NCBI RefSeq assembly: GCF_030247185.1
Contig: NC_080571.1
Location: forward strand, 984,001-1,048,000
Source of the DNA: Malaya genurostris
Taxonomy: Eukaryota; Arthropoda; Insecta; Diptera; Culicidae
Length of the DNA: 64,000 nt
Reading direction: 5' to 3'
The notes below the pieces were generated by a model. It ran no database searches and was not told the origin of the DNA. It saw nothing but the letters and a program-made list of their open reading frames with translations. The position numbers were made by a program, and so were the translations under genes. Within the stretch, counting starts at the first letter, position 1. Every line of letters starts with the position of its first letter. This document shows, in pieces, positions 10,454 to 22,919 of this stretch.

Positions 10454-13167
10454 AGAGAGTAACATTGAATGAGCGTGTTATGAGCAGAGTCGATATTACC
10501 CACATTATCAGATCTGAATGGATTCCGAATCAATTCCGAATCGGCGAGAAATTTTCATTCGGAATTTCATGTGGAAATCATAATGAATTCCGAATCAATT
10601 CCAACTCCTGTACAACAACCGATTCCGAATGAAATATCCCCAACAACCGGTTCGTTCGGAAATCATTCAGAATCGAGTAAGAAAAGCGAAATGAATTGAC
10701 GTTTAAATTTCTTCTTCTTGATTTTCTTTTGGTTTTGTTTTGGTATAAAATAATATATATAAAGCAAAATAGGATTGTATTTCAACGAAGGTTCATTTAA
10801 AATAAATTCATAATAACTGCAAAATAACATGGATTTGTCTAGATTGCGGTTGAATCCAAGATTTTCACTGGAATTGAACAAAACAAAGTGAGGTTAGGAA
10901 GAGAAATTCAGTTAGGTTAGGAAGAGAAATTCATATTATAAAAATGTTATTAACTCTACTAAAGACTCTTTAGTGGTGGACCTATATAAAGTTCCATAAT
11001 CAAAATTCACCTTCGAAGCCTTTCAACTAGAAATAAATAATCCGCACTTATTATTTTTCCAACCACGGACACAAGCTTTTTTTACTTTTTTCACATGTTA
11101 AAATGTTAATGACATCAGTTCGGTAATTGAATTGAATAAGTGTTTTGCAAGTAGCATTAACTTTACGTCTGCTTAGCGGTTCAAGTTGAACTGTTTAAGT
11201 TTGCATTAAGCAGTTCAATTTAAACTGCTCTGCACTGACGAGTCTAAGACGAAACGTAAAGAAAAGAATTTTTTCGTGTTTGTTTAATTTTGGTTGAAAT
11301 TCTGAATTTGAATAGATTTTCGAATTTCATAATATAACATACATTTTTAGTTTACGATAAGGTTTTTCGGACTTGGATAGTTTTCTTAGAAACGAGTGTA
11401 GAAAATTAGAATCAGTCATGACTACGGTGCACTGTATATCACGAAGAAATAGAAAAAAATGTCTAGAAAACATGTTACTTCATTTCCCGGTTGACCGGAA
11501 TTATGAGCGCCATTCGGATCATTGTATAACCCGTCAATTCCACCAGAAATAACTCTCGAACGAAACCTATCAGCAGCAAGTGATACGAAATTATTTTCTG
11601 CCTATAAGTAAACAAAAAGCTTTGAGTAGATCTAATGTTTTAAAAACTTGTACCTCATTCCATTCGACGAACCTTTCAAGACATTTTTTCGTTTGGTTAA
11701 TAAAAAGATACTGAAAATTTTAATAACTGTTTGATAGCTAGTTTTTACGGCAATCAGTATTTACAAAAGTTCGGTTATTGGAAGATTATTTTACTATACG
11801 GACGGTATGGTTTTTACCGTACTCGGCGACTATTCAGATTTGCCGGGTAAATTAAATATATATTTACAGAATTCTGTAATGAAAACTTGCGTAAAACTGA
11901 TCGTCTGGTAAAAATTTGCATAATTGTTGTAAAATGAAGTTCATGTAATGTTAATTACCGAAAATTTTCGTCAAAAAAATTACCTAACAACGGAATCGAA
12001 TCTTAGTGTGTATATAAACAGCACTTCAATTCAATATGCTTTTTTATTTCAATACATAACCAAAGCGATTTGTTTTGAGATTTCATGTGCAAATTCACTA
12101 ACTTGATTCGGTCATCTGTGTTTCACTTGAAATCTATGTGGAAAACAATCTGATTATCGTTTGAAATTCATATATAATCTAGAGGTAACGATATATCTTA
12201 TAGTTTTGATGTGCATTTAAGATAAACGTAGCATGATTTCCACTAAAAATCAACAGTTTTTACACTCATTTTATAAGTTAAGTGTATATTTTCATGAATC
12301 TCATGTGTTCTACATTTAGTGATAGTTCAAATGCTTTGCACAAGATGCTAGCGTGCAAATTTTTTGCAGTGTAGGTTTTTGGAATTCTAGACCAACGTTG
12401 CCAGTTATACCGATTTCTTGGTATTTATACCGATTTTTGACTTCTATACCGCATTCTATGTTATCCTAAAATACCGAAAATTTAATTTTTCATAAAAATA
12501 AATACCGATTTGGTTTTTTTTTTGATTAGCATGAGAAAAGGTAGTCGTAAGAGCTTTTGTTTGCTCACTTAACCGAGCTTCGCTGACATTTTCCTGATAT
12601 TTATGTAGCAGAGATTCTGATACAGATATGGTACCGATATATTTTTGCACCGGATACAGATATTTAAAAACGATGGTCCGTCGTTCCGTCGAATTGGAGG
12701 GTGGCTTTCCGCAACTAGCACATGGCGATGAACATTTGGATGAACGTTACTGCGTTCATTATGGAATGAATTATAGAATTCGTCTCATACGCAGGCTCTG
12801 TAAAAACTCACCACACAGATAACAGACAGCATTATTTTTGCTGTGTAGGTTGGTCCCAAATAATACAACTACCAGTTGCTTTCAGCGTTTTCTTTAGAAA
12901 CAATGTGTTTCATCTGACCCTGAAACACTACAGACTTCGAGTGAGATCTCAATTTAACACGATTCGAAAAACATCAAATGAAGAGAAACTAACCAAAGGG
13001 GTCAGTCCTGAGGGATTGTTCAAACTGTTGATATGGGACATGGACGATCAAAAAAAACAGTTTTGTTAATCTTGAATAGTGAACAATCAATTAAACTTAT
13101 AATTTCCATCGTTTTGACATTTTGTAACCATACATAATATACCTGTTTCGACTATACCATACATAAT
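10454..13167. other. AT-rich region without recognised genes
   Basis: 10500-10680 holds several copies of GATTCCGAAT/ATTCCGAATC in both orientations. Nothing coding was recognised in the remainder; the ORFs at 12456-12650 and 12628-12822 are short, overlap on opposite strands and lack similarity. Confidence 0.45.
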
Positions 13168-13553
13168 ATAAACTGGCAGCCCAGCAGCGTTTTACTCGTG
13201 TTTCAAAAATACAAAAAAAAACGGCAGTGTATACCAGTTTTAAATTTGACAGTAGAACTGTTCGAATAAAAAAAAACTAGAACGACTGGCTGATTATACG
13301 TTTGTTTCAGTTTTAGTTCTATTATAGATCGCCCATATAAAACTTCCAACTGCTGCTTAGAGCAAATTCAGCAGCTGCAAGATTCATATGGTCTATAATG
13401 TAAATGAAACTGAAACAAACGTATCCCCAGTAATCCGTTTTAGTTTTATTTATTCGACTAGTTCTACTGTCAAATTTAAAACTCGTATACACTACCGTTC
13501 TATCTTTTCTGTATTTGATACACAGATAAAACGCTGCTGGGGCTGCTAGTTTA
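13168..13553. repeat. Near-complete ~385-bp palindrome (fold-back MITE)
   Basis: Two arms of about 190 bp are inverted copies: AAACTGGCAGCCCAGCAGCG on the left against AAACTAGCAGCCCCAGCAGC read inward from the right. Shared inner landmarks are TTTTAAATTTGACAGTAGAA and TACGTTTGTTTCAGTTT. The centre (about 13360) has inverted GCAGCTG. Non-coding. A transcript would fold into one long hairpin. Other family members are partial (4.6, 9.55, 13.6-13.95 kb). Confidence 0.8.
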
Positions 13554-13954
13554 TTTTGTTATAATTTCTAGATTTAAATTTTAAAACTGACATAAATTAT
13601 GCATCTAGAACTAGAACACTCCTGAATATGCCCTAACAGAACTGAAACTGGAACATACGTATCTCCAGCAAGACATTCTACTTTTATTTATTCAAACAGT
13701 TCTTCTGTAAAATTTTTAACTGGCATACGATGCCGTTCTATTTTTTCTTTATTTGAAACATGAGTAAACCACTACTGGGGCTGCCTGTTTTTCTTGTTTT
13801 AAAATTTGAAAGATTTAAATTTTAAAACTTACATAAATTATGCATCTAGAACTAGAACACTACTGAATATGCCCTTATACCGTATACCAGTTTTAAGAAC
13901 AGTGACAAAAGAACTGTTCGAATGAATGAATCTAAAACGGCTTGCTGGAGTTCA
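13554..13954. repeat. Direct duplication flanking a second palindrome-family arm
   Basis: About 83 bp at 13553-13635 (with CATAAATTATGCATCTAGAA and a TGAATATGCCCT end) recurs in direct orientation at 13792-13875. Between them lies another diverged arm of the palindromic family (ACTACTGGGGCTGCCTG). This suggests nested or tandem insertion of the same element. Confidence 0.7.
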
Positions 13955-14292
13955 GAAATGCCATTTATACAGATTTATCTGTATTATACAGATTTTTACA
14001 TACGCATACAGAATACAGATTTGATACATATTTCCTAAATTTAAAACGAATCTCCCAAGAAGCAAAATAAAAACTTTTTCGTATGAGCAATCTATTAGTA
14101 TTTGATTGCACTGACGAGAAGCAAAGTCTTGGTCTCATTGAATCTACCATTCTACAGCCATAATGTGTTGGAATAAAATCTTTTAACATCATTTTATTGT
14201 TGGAATTTAATTTTGTTAGTGAATACAGATAAATACAGGTTTTTTATAGAGAGTAATACAGATTTCCTATGAAAATATCTGGCATCTCTGCT
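13955..14292 (-). repeat. MITE family with AAATCTGTAT-rich ends, copy 2
   Basis: Inverted relative to 9830-10453 and shorter. Ends are GAAATGCCA and the inverted GAGATGCCA, with ATCTGTAT repeats just inside each. Non-coding. Confidence 0.6.
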
Positions 14293-15306
14293 GGAGATAC
14301 GTTTATTTCTGTTTCCGAAGCGTACCCAAAAATTCTTTTCGGGGGGTCGTTCAGAACATTTTGATCAATTCCCATAAAAATGGAAATTTTTATATAATTA
14401 TTTGAAAATTTTACTATTGTAAAGTCGATTGTTGATAATTATTTGTTTTATTATTTATTTATTCGACGAGAAGAGCTTACATAATATAATAATGTTTTGA
14501 GTTTTGGAGGGGGTTTGAAGAGCGCTGTATACGCGCCTATCAGTTTCAATTCTACTATAAATCTCCCATATAAAACTTCTTGGTTCTGAATTATGTTTAC
14601 GTTCTAAAAAGGCTCTTTATTCATACGCGATGTGATGAAAAAGTCATTCGGCAAAACAAATTCTTGAAATTTCAATTCTTCAACGTACTCTTCAAGCAAA
14701 TTCCTCCCAACACACCAAATTTTTGTATTTTGCTTCAGCAAAATGATTTGCTGTTACGAATTCAGTGAAAAATTGTTTGCTGTAAATGCAATTTGATCAA
14801 ATGCAGCGGAGTTACACATGTTTTTACAATGCTACTACAAAGCTGAAAAGGGCGATTACTAGACTATTATTATAGTTCTTATTATTATTATTATTATTAT
14901 AGGATTATTACTCTTATAGTTATTATTAAAGTTTCGTTGCTCCAAAATATAGCATTGAATTTCGATATATAGCACGGCGTAAGATTGTTGTAAAATAATG
15001 CTCAATTACATTTTGAATGCCAATTTAATGCACATTGTTTTAAAGTATGTAGGATTAGTGTAATTATACATTAACAATGTAAGAATAGAGCTGTAAATCC
15101 ACTACCAGGGGGCTCCAAATTGAAGCTTTTTGGTGTGGGGGAGTGTGGTGGGCAAACAAAAAATGCTGATGCAGAGATGCTGTGTTGATTCGATTCATGT
15201 TTTGTTTGTTAATTTTACTAAGTGTTTCGGTCTCATGGTCTCTTGTTGTTTCAATACGCTGTTGTTGTAATTCTTCATATGTGACGTTAATTTATATTAT
15301 AACGAA
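14293..15306. other. Intergenic, with a short imperfect ATT microsatellite
   Basis: About 14866-14930 is a broken run of ATT/TTA. The rest is AT-rich with no recognised coding sequence. Confidence 0.5.
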
Positions 15307-15467
15307 GGGGACGGGTATAGCGTGATGGGTAAGTCGATGCCCTTTCACGTAGCCTACTAGGGTTCGATTCCCATCCCCGCACATAGGGTCAGAAAAAAAA
15401 TTTTTTTTTTCGCCCGAAGAGGCGAATGACCTTAAGGTTAACACCTCTATAATCGGAACAAAAAAAA
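15307..15467 (+). mobile_element. tRNA-derived SINE, Feilai-like
   Basis: Starts GGGGACGGGTATAGCGTGAT (A-box region) and carries the B-box GGTTCGATTCC about 55 bp on, i.e. an internal Pol III promoter. The body includes GAATGACCTTAAGG and CTCTATAAT, followed by an A-run. A minus-strand copy is at 44171-44322. The family name is from memory of the Aedes SINE Feilai. Not a functional tRNA. Confidence 0.85.
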
Positions 15468-15550
15468 TATACATATCTCTGAACATAATTCATCAACGCG
15501 AGAAATAATTTACAGACTGATGAACGTATGTCTGTTCATTGTGTTAAATC

Positions 15551-15813
15551 AATTCGACCGTCCCACGACAAAAGTGCCTAACTGCAAATAACAGTTTCTC
15601 TTTGTTTACTTTTTCTTTCACGATTTACCGAACTGATTTTATATTTGACGATTTACTCTTCTCAAATCTTGCAAGGTAAAACTACAAGCTTTCGAATTAT
15701 TTTGGAAACATTAGAGATTTTGCAATAATGGCTCCGTAATAATCAAAAGAGAAAGTAAACAAAGAGAGGCTCTCATTTGCAGTTAGGCCCTTTTGTTGTG
15801 GGACTATCGAATT
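15551..15813. mobile_element. ~260-bp MITE with TIRs starting AATTCGA..GTCCCAC
   Basis: Left GTCCCACGACAAAAGTGCCT and inverted right GTCCCACAACAAAAGGGCCT, each continuing into CTAACTGCAAAT and CTCTTTGTTTACTTT, so the arms are about 60 bp. A single related end occurs at 32070-32125. It abuts a mariner-like transposase start, so it may be derived from that element's end. Confidence 0.75.
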
Positions 15814-15841
15814 TTTGGTGATACTATAAGCATAGATTCAA

Positions 15842-16060
15842 GATGACGTCGAAAGAAGAGCAAGTGCGAAAAGGGATTGTAAGCGGTCGTCATGAAAATT
15901 CGTTTCTGTCAGTGAGAAAACTTGCAAAACGAGCTCAATTTTCCTGCCAGAACTGTCTATATCATTCTTAAATTCCTCGATACACGTTTGATAACAACCG
16001 TCAGGAAGGCTGGGAGCGAAATTTAATTCGTCCAGTCGCGAACAAGCTTTAGTGTTTTAC
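15842..16060 (+). pseudogene. Tc1/mariner-like transposase N-terminus, relic
   Basis: From the ATG the frame reads MTSKEEQVRKGIV.. LSVRKLAKRAQF, which resembles the first helix-turn-helix of ITm (IS630-Tc1-mariner) transposases. The frame then shifts (TVYIILKFLDTRL..TTVRKAGSE in another frame) and similarity ends. No catalytic domain follows. It is probably a truncated copy. Confidence 0.5.
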
Positions 16061-18095
16061 CTTTTTGTTTTTGTCACTTAGAAAATGTACATTTAATTTT
16101 CCCATAGACGGCTAAACGGATTTGAACAAACTTCGATTCGAAATAAAAAGCGTATAGTCTCATAGTCTTTTATTGATTTTTTTTCTAGATCCGACCGAAA
16201 TTGAAATAGTTAGCATTTTCTCAGAAATGGTTTAACTGATTTACACAAACTTAGCTTCAAATTAAAGTTCTTGTGGTGTTATGTAAAACAAACAAAACAT
16301 CGTTAAAACTGGTTTCTAAGCAACTTCAATTTCTTGGTATTGCAATTTTCTCGTTTCTCTTTATAAATCAAAGAAAAGTGTTTTCATGAATCTCTCGGTG
16401 ATATTGATGCGAATATGAATAAAATGAGCAAAGTTTCATCATAACTCTAGTTGGATTAAAACAGAAATACTGAAGCTTGATGAAATATCCTGAAAGCACA
16501 GAAAACAGCACTTGAAAAAACTGTAAAAGATTTCTGTTTCTATATTTTCCAATATGGCATTGATCGTAACAGTGTGTTGCAAAAAAAAAAAAAAATGGGT
16601 TCATACAACGTAATGATTTATATTACCTAAAAAACAGGGTTCGTGAATATGTGAATATTTCTGGAAACGGTAATCCGCATTAAAAAATGGTTAATTTTTT
16701 TGTATTAAACTAGTTAAAGTTTCTCAAGCGGTAATATATACCAATTAAAGTAGCTTTAATGAATTTCACTTTTCGTTTAATATCTTTCAAAAGTGATGAC
16801 AGGTCTGCTCATTATTTCAGCAAGATGCAAACCATACACAAGTTTTCAGATTTACTTCATTGCTTATGTAATGTTGTATTTCTGCCATTTCTATGATAAC
16901 GCAAATGTTCTCATATCAGCAAGCTTGCGTTCATTTCAAACATTTTAAATTTTACACAACTGTTTTCAAATTGCAAGTTTTGTTTCTAAACATGAAAAAA
17001 CTGCACACACTGACCTAACAATTCGAGAAAAGTACTCTTTTCAGCTGATCAATTTTTACCTTTAAAAGAGTATCAATTGGCTCAGCTATTTTTCATCCGC
17101 AGGAGATTTATAGCTGTTTCGGCATACACCGATACAGTTGTGTCAGTCATTTGGAAAATGTTTGATAAGTTGCACAATTGTTATAGTTTATTTTCGTTTC
17201 TAACACGACGATTTTTGCAATACTTCTATAACTGCTAGTGTCACATGGGCAAGTTGGTGATTCACAGCACAATTGATCTAAATGCACTTAAAGTTGTTCT
17301 ACAATGATTTTTTTTCGGTAATATTGTGACACTTAACAGTGATAAGGTGTTTCTTCCAGAACATATCTAACGTAAATAACAATTCTAAAATAATTGTAGA
17401 TCTTGAAATTTCAATTAGTTACATTTACTTCTTGGGTTATCGTTTACGTTCATTTGACAAAATTGGTATAATTTCCATTTCAATGTTTACATAATGGTTA
17501 AATGTGTTTGTGTTTTTCTTTTTTGCACACAACATGACAAGTTATTTCCTACAACAAAAACACATAATGACCAGAGCAAATAATATTACAAAAAGCATGT
17601 AGGGTTTATTTCGTTTCTCGAGGTGTTGATTTATGGTTATTAGTCTCTCGGCTCTGAAAACCCTCTTGACTCTATGTGCGGGTGAAAGTTAACAAAAATT
17701 ATCCATATTTCAAGCTAGAAAATTATGCACACGTCTCTAAAACTTTTGCATCTACACTTCTCCGACTCGAAGTTTTCTCCGTGAAAAATCATGCATTTTT
17801 TCTTGTCATTCGCTCACATCTATGGTGCACAATTTTGTGTAGTATGGAGGATTAGTTTTCCTGTGAGTTGAATTTTTTGTAAGTAGCAGCAAACTTCATC
17901 GTGTGTTTATCTTGCTTATATACGTGGGTGTGGGAAAATACCAATAACTCAACGAAATAGCGCTTAACGTTGTAACTTAGTTTTTCGTTTGATGGAAGTA
18001 AAGCTTAGTGAGGCATGCGTGAAATTAGCGTGAGAGGGTATTATTGATTCAGCTTTCTTTCATTTTAATCTCTAAATATATTCTTCTGTAATACC
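16061..18095. other. AT-rich stretch without recognised features
   Basis: About 2 kb with no coding region, clear TIR pair or tandem array seen. The ORF at 16368-16604 (minus) is low-complexity Phe-rich and is judged to be chance. Confidence 0.5.
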
Positions 18096-18268
18096 ATGTT
18101 CACATTAGCGCTGATATCACTTGATATACCGAGATGATATGCATATCACGTCGAAGTGTTCACATATGAACAAGGTAATATCATTTGACATTTTTAACAT
18201 CTTTTAGTATTATTTGATCCGTCATAAGCATATTAAGAAAAAACATCGAAATTAAAAGTGAGTGAAAA

Positions 18269-19482
18269 ATGATTTCAGTGCGTGAAAGGATCATACAGCA
18301 AAAACGTCGGCGACATTTACTAAATATTTTGAAATGGCAAAGAAAAAATATTTTGATATTAAGTCAGATAGGACAGCTTGAGTCAACACGAAGAATATGG
18401 ACAAAGGTACAATTGACTTAAATAATAAATCAAAATTAAGATTTTATATTGAAAAGTGATTGATTTTCGTGTTTTCCGTTTTCAGAAAAGAGCCTGCCAA
18501 TTTTGGGAAAAGGACGCTTTCAATAACGGGGCTGATTTCTTTAAGGAAAATTTTAGGATGCTGCCGCATACATTCGACGTGTTATGTGATAAAGTTAAAA
18601 ATATACAAAAATATGATTCCAAATTCCGAAAATGTATTCCTCTCCGTAAAAGAGTTGCAATTGCTATGTATGCCTTGGGGTCATCGGCTGAGTATAGGAC
18701 ATTTGCAAATATGTTTGGAGTTGGTTATATCCACAGTGAATCAAATTTTGTTTGAATTCTGCAACGAAGTGTGGCGTGTTATGAAACAAGATTTTCTCAA
18801 CACATATCCAATAAGTGAAAAACGCATTAAAGAAAGTGTCAATGTTATGGTGCAATAGGTTAATTGAATAGTAGCTACTTCTAAAATTTATCTTCCACTG
18901 CAAACCTAACCTTAATTGACTGATTTCTATTTCTCATGAAAATGTTTCTCAGATGGATGTCATATTGAGGTTAGGCCTAGTAATGAAGAAGCAATCGATT
19001 ATTATAACTACAGAGGGTGGTACTCCACGGTCTTGCTGGCTTTGGTAGATTACAGGTAGGTGAGAATACTTCAAATAATGGTTTGATAACTCATATTTGC
19101 TTGCCTTCCTCAAACTATTTCTAGCTAGGTTAGCATTATGTTAATTAGAAACAACTTCTCTAGGTACAGATTTCTCTAAATAAACGTCGGTAGTCCGGGG
19201 CGATGCAACGATTCGCAAATATATGAGAATTGTGCATTGAAATACGAACATTTTGAGCCAGTTTTTAAAAATCTGTTACGAAATATCAGCGGAGTGAATG
19301 TGCCAGTTTTGATCGTTGGGGACTCAGCATTTCGATTGTCAGAAAAACTTATGAAACCATTCCCGTTCAGTACAACAGCGAGCGAAAAAGAAAAAGCTTT
19401 CAATTATGCTATATCGAAAGTAAGACGAGTTGTAGAAAATGCGTTTGGTCACTTAAAAGCAAGATTCAGGCAGCACCCGCAA
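18269..19482 (+). pseudogene. Harbinger (HARBI1-like) transposase, broken
   Basis: Exons inferred: 18269-18406, 18486-18858, 18953-19055 and 19164 onward, all with GT/AG introns. Exon 2 begins KRACQFWEKDAF, typical of HARBI1 N-termini. The catalytic residues are visible: Asp in GAIDGCHIEV (across the third junction), Asp in LIVGDSAF and Glu in VENAFGHLKARFR. Damage: a frameshift at FGVG/STVNQIL (about 18725), a deletion with frame change before GAIDG (about 18845), a TAA in YRFL*INVG (about 19175), and replacement of the C-terminus by a mariner-like piece. After that insert a remnant (LNGILCSYHERACDN, 20083 onward) resembles the Harbinger C-terminus. It is therefore non-functional. Confidence 0.85.
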
Positions 19483-20076
19483 CAGATAATGGTTTGGGCC
19501 GCTGTAACCGCACATGGGCGCTCTCCAATCGTTTTCATCGAGCCTGGCGTCAAGGTAAATGCGACATATTATCGGGAAAGTATTCTGGAGGTTGCTTTAA
19601 AGCCGTGGGCAGACAAACATCTCGGTGGCAGACCATGGACGTTTCAACAGGACTCGGCACCGTCTCACAAAGCTCGAGTGAACCAGGAATGGCTGAAAAA
19701 CAACGTTCCGAACTTCATCACGTCCACACAATGGCTCTCGAATTCACCAGATGCGAATCCAATGGATTATTCTCTTTGGGACATTTTGGAGAGCAAAGTC
19801 CGAACTAAAAGATACACCAGTCTCGAGGCGCTGAAAAAAGTTATTGTCCGCGAGTGGGCCAAAATACCTGCAAGTCACATTCGGCCAAACGAAGCAACTC
19901 CTTCGCTCTCTCAAGTCATCAAGTCAAGGCAAAAGGTGGTCATATCGAGCAAAAGTGAATTGATTCTGAATTTTGTATTATTTTTACACATTTTGTACTT
20001 TTAATTAAGTAAAAGTAATTTTCCAAACTGAATTTATGGCCTTTTTAATTGGTTACACTTCGAGTGCCGGACCCTG
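19483..20076 (+). pseudogene. 5'-truncated mariner-like (D37D) transposase fragment inside Harbinger
   Basis: From IMVWAAVTAHG onward the frame is the C-terminal half of an ITm transposase: WTFQQDSAPSHKA supplies the second Asp and NPMDYSLWD the third, with 37 residues between, which identifies the D37D (maT-like) type. It is in frame with the upstream Harbinger sequence, so a 255-codon chimeric ORF (19237-20004) results. The right end GTGCCGGACCCTG followed by TA looks like the element's terminal repeat. The left half, including the helix-turn-helix and first Asp, is absent. Confidence 0.85.
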
Positions 20077-20326
20077 TATAATATGCTAAATGGCATTCTT
20101 TGCAGCTACCATGAACGAGCTTGCGATAATCTCTATACATGATACTGATACCTGCCTGAACCAAGAGTGTAATATTTAACACATTTATTTCAACTATTAA
20201 TAAATCATTCATACTATTCGATTTTTCATTGTATTTTTTTAAAATATTGTGACAGATCAGCCATTCACTTCTTCAAATCTAGTAACCGCACTGTGCATTG
20301 TTTTTCGTATTATTCACTGCCGCTTG

Positions 20327-21243
20327 TCACTTGTTTAAGCATGCAATAAGTGCATTACTAAGTGCAATTGAACTGGCGCTCATTTCTCTAAGAATTAAGT
20401 TTCTTTCTTTTTCTAAAGATAGCAATTTTTCATCATTTTCTCTCATGTATTCTAGCTCCAGCTCAATACATTTATTTGTTTTTCGAAATTCTTCAATTAG
20501 CTCGTTCTGAACATGGGATCTCTTAAATCTTGTCTTTGTTAGGCCAGTAGAAGTATTCAAATATGGGACGGAACCGGGCTGAGTCGGGGGATTAATAGTT
20601 GATGGATCTGTCTCAAAGGTGGATTCATCAACATTCAGCCACTCATCCATTCATCGAATCTGGGAATGAAATAAAATACTTGACAATTATATACTTCATG
20701 CTTTCAAGTGATAGTTACAACCGGTATTATTTTCTATACTATCCACAATGATCGATTCGATATTATTTATTTTGAAGCTACCGAGTATTTTATGAACTTT
20801 ATCATAATATGGCCACGATGAAGGAGATCCACCTGATGGACCGATTGATGCTTTTTCTTTCCTAAAAATGTTTAATGTAAAAATAACTGAGTGAGTAACA
20901 AACTGCAGTTGATAGTTGGTTATTATACACTAAATATGTTTCACGAAAAATATGAAGAAATAATGTTTAAAAAGGATACAATTAGTATAACAAAAATGAG
21001 CAAAATTACTTACCTGTACCGCGCGGTTAAATTGTGAATTCGATTTTTTATTTCTTTTGTTGAAACGTCGATGTTATGTGGCTTGAACGACTCTTTGATC
21101 TCTTCATACACATGACTGTTTTTTCGACTACCACGAAGATCATTAATTTTGTCCTCCCACATTTCAATCAGTAGCTGGATCTGAGCTGAAAACCACACAT
21201 TTTTTCGTTGGATAGGCTTCGATCTTTTCTTCATACCATCCAT
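20327..21243 (-). pseudogene. Harbinger second gene: Myb/SANT-like DNA-binding protein
   Basis: Exon 1 (21014-21243, start ATG at 21243) encodes WFSAQIQLLIEMWEDK..VYEEIKESF..STKEIKNRIHNL, a Myb/SANT-like trihelix domain. The donor at 21013 (gtaagt) joins in phase 2 to an exon from about 20861 reading KEKASIGPSGGSPSSWPYYD. A final exon (about 20327-20662) gives a coiled-coil-like, charged tail (FRKTNKCIELELEYMREND) ending at 20327. The frame into the last exon is not clean: TGA codons occur near the junction, so a frameshift is likely. Such proteins partner the Harbinger transposase for DNA binding and nuclear import. Confidence 0.75.
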
Positions 21244-21767
21244 TATGCAAAATTGTTTTTGTTTTTATTTTTATTAAAACTAGATTACCGATTACTGCGA
21301 TTGAGAATGTGTCCGTGTTGCTAGTTGCGATTTTTGACAACTCGACATGATTTCGTACATAATATCCCGGATATCATGCTAAAATGGTGATACGCGTTGA
21401 CATCGAATTGTATGGGATATCAAGTGATATCGCACATGATATCATCGGATATCAAGTATATCCGTATATCACTTGATATCAGCGCTAATGTGAACATACT
21501 ATTATGATGTCATTTTTCGGATCATTATCGTTATTTTCATGTTATGTTTAATTCTTTATCAGCCGGTGGGTGAAACAACACGATCATTAAATGAATATGC
21601 TTCAGGATCAAGTAAACATTTTCAGTAGGTCTTGCTTTTCAATGTCTGCTTTTTGCTTTACCATTAATCTATTAATCTATCACAACACTTGAGGCAGAGG
21701 GTTCAAATTGATATCCAGGTAGAAAATTAGAGTTACGACCTTTGAAAGAAATGCATTCTTCAAGTAA

Positions 21768-22916
21768 GGGGCTGTCCATAAAAGACGTCACGCCGCAAGG
21801 GGGAGGGGGTGTTTCATAAAACGTGACCTTTTGTGACAGGGGGAAGGGGGGGAGGTTTTTGGAATGTGACGTCCAATATTTTCAAAGAGCGCATTTTTAA
21901 AATATATTTGCCCTATTGCCTGAAAAAATCTCCACAATAAACGTTTACATTCTATAGGAAAACGTGTATTTATTGATGTAAAAGCTTCTTCTTGTAAATT
22001 CGAAAATGTTGTGATCAGCAAAAGTGCACGGAGGAGCGAGTAAATTAGCGAAATTAATAAATTTGTCTAATATGAGTATAAAAACAAAAATATGCCTTCA
22101 AACGGTTTAACTTAAGTTATGCACTGACAATTTTTTTCAGTAATTTGATTTTCTAGCATTGATAATAGTATATCATAAGAATTTCTCTTATCTGGTTCTG
22201 ATGCAGTTTATTCAATTGTACTCCATATGAAAAAGGGCGGGAGATCAACGATTTCAGACGTAGATCATGTCATGTCTTATCTTGATCATATGTGATTTTC
22301 CTCCACCAACATCAAAGCTTATCGAATCATCCAATGATTGAACTTACATAAATCAAGAATCATTTTAGCTCAAAATCACTACCCATTGTGTGACGGAAGA
22401 TCAGTACCGATATTGATCGATGTGATTTAAAATTCACTGATCAACTGATCATGAAAAGATTCTCCGGCAGTGATCTCGTTTTGATAAGATTTTGGTCTTT
22501 ATTTTCTCAGCCCTGTATGCTACACTAAGGAAATATTATTCCTTAGCTCAAAAAATAATATATCTGTGTACCCCTAGGAGGAATAAAACAGATGATTTAA
22601 ATGTTTCATCAATTCCTATCAAATACTTTTGTTAAATTAAATAATTAATATTAATAAAATAATTTCGAAGGTTTTGTAGTTGTAGAGATATTTTTTAATG
22701 TAATGACAGCAAGTAATAAATCGATTTTCCCTCATATTTGTATGGTTTGTCATACATATTGAGAATGTATTGAGATGAATTTTATTTATTTTGAATTCGT
22801 GACATGTGACATAGAGGGGGTGGGGGGTCTTTGCTTCTGTGACAATTTGTGACAAAGGTGGGATGGGGAGTCAAAAATCGTCAAAAAACAGCGTGACGTT
22901 TTTTATGGACAGCCCC
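21768..22916. mobile_element. Harbinger-like MITE (GGGGCTGTCCATAAAA ends), copy 1
   Basis: Ends GGGGCTGTCCATAAAAGACG and inverted GGGGCTGTCCATAAAAAACG, flanked by TAA on both sides (21765-21767 and 22917-22919). A 3-bp TWA duplication and GGG-starting TIRs fit the PIF/Harbinger superfamily. Non-coding; the minus-strand ORFs inside are conserved with copy 2 only because the DNA is. G-run tracts lie just inside both ends. Confidence 0.9.
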
Positions 22917-22919
22917 TAA

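Larger units (their letters stand above)
18096..21497. mobile_element. PIF/Harbinger-type DNA transposon, 3.4 kb, degenerate
   Basis: Ends are inverted repeats: ATGTTCACATTAGCGCTGAT is identical at both ends, the 24-bp perfect match continues to TATCA, and imperfect similarity runs to ~34 bp. Just inside both ends are many GATATC/TGATATCA palindromic motifs, likely transposase sites. It carries the expected convergent gene pair: a DDE transposase on plus and a Myb/SANT-like protein on minus. A mariner-like fragment is inserted at 19483-20076. The flanks (ACC/ACT) do not give a clean 3-bp duplication. Confidence 0.85.

Noticed and set aside
15307..15390. Possible functional tRNA gene
   Set aside because: Only A/B boxes are kept; it continues into a SINE body with an A-tail, and a second copy has a target duplication.
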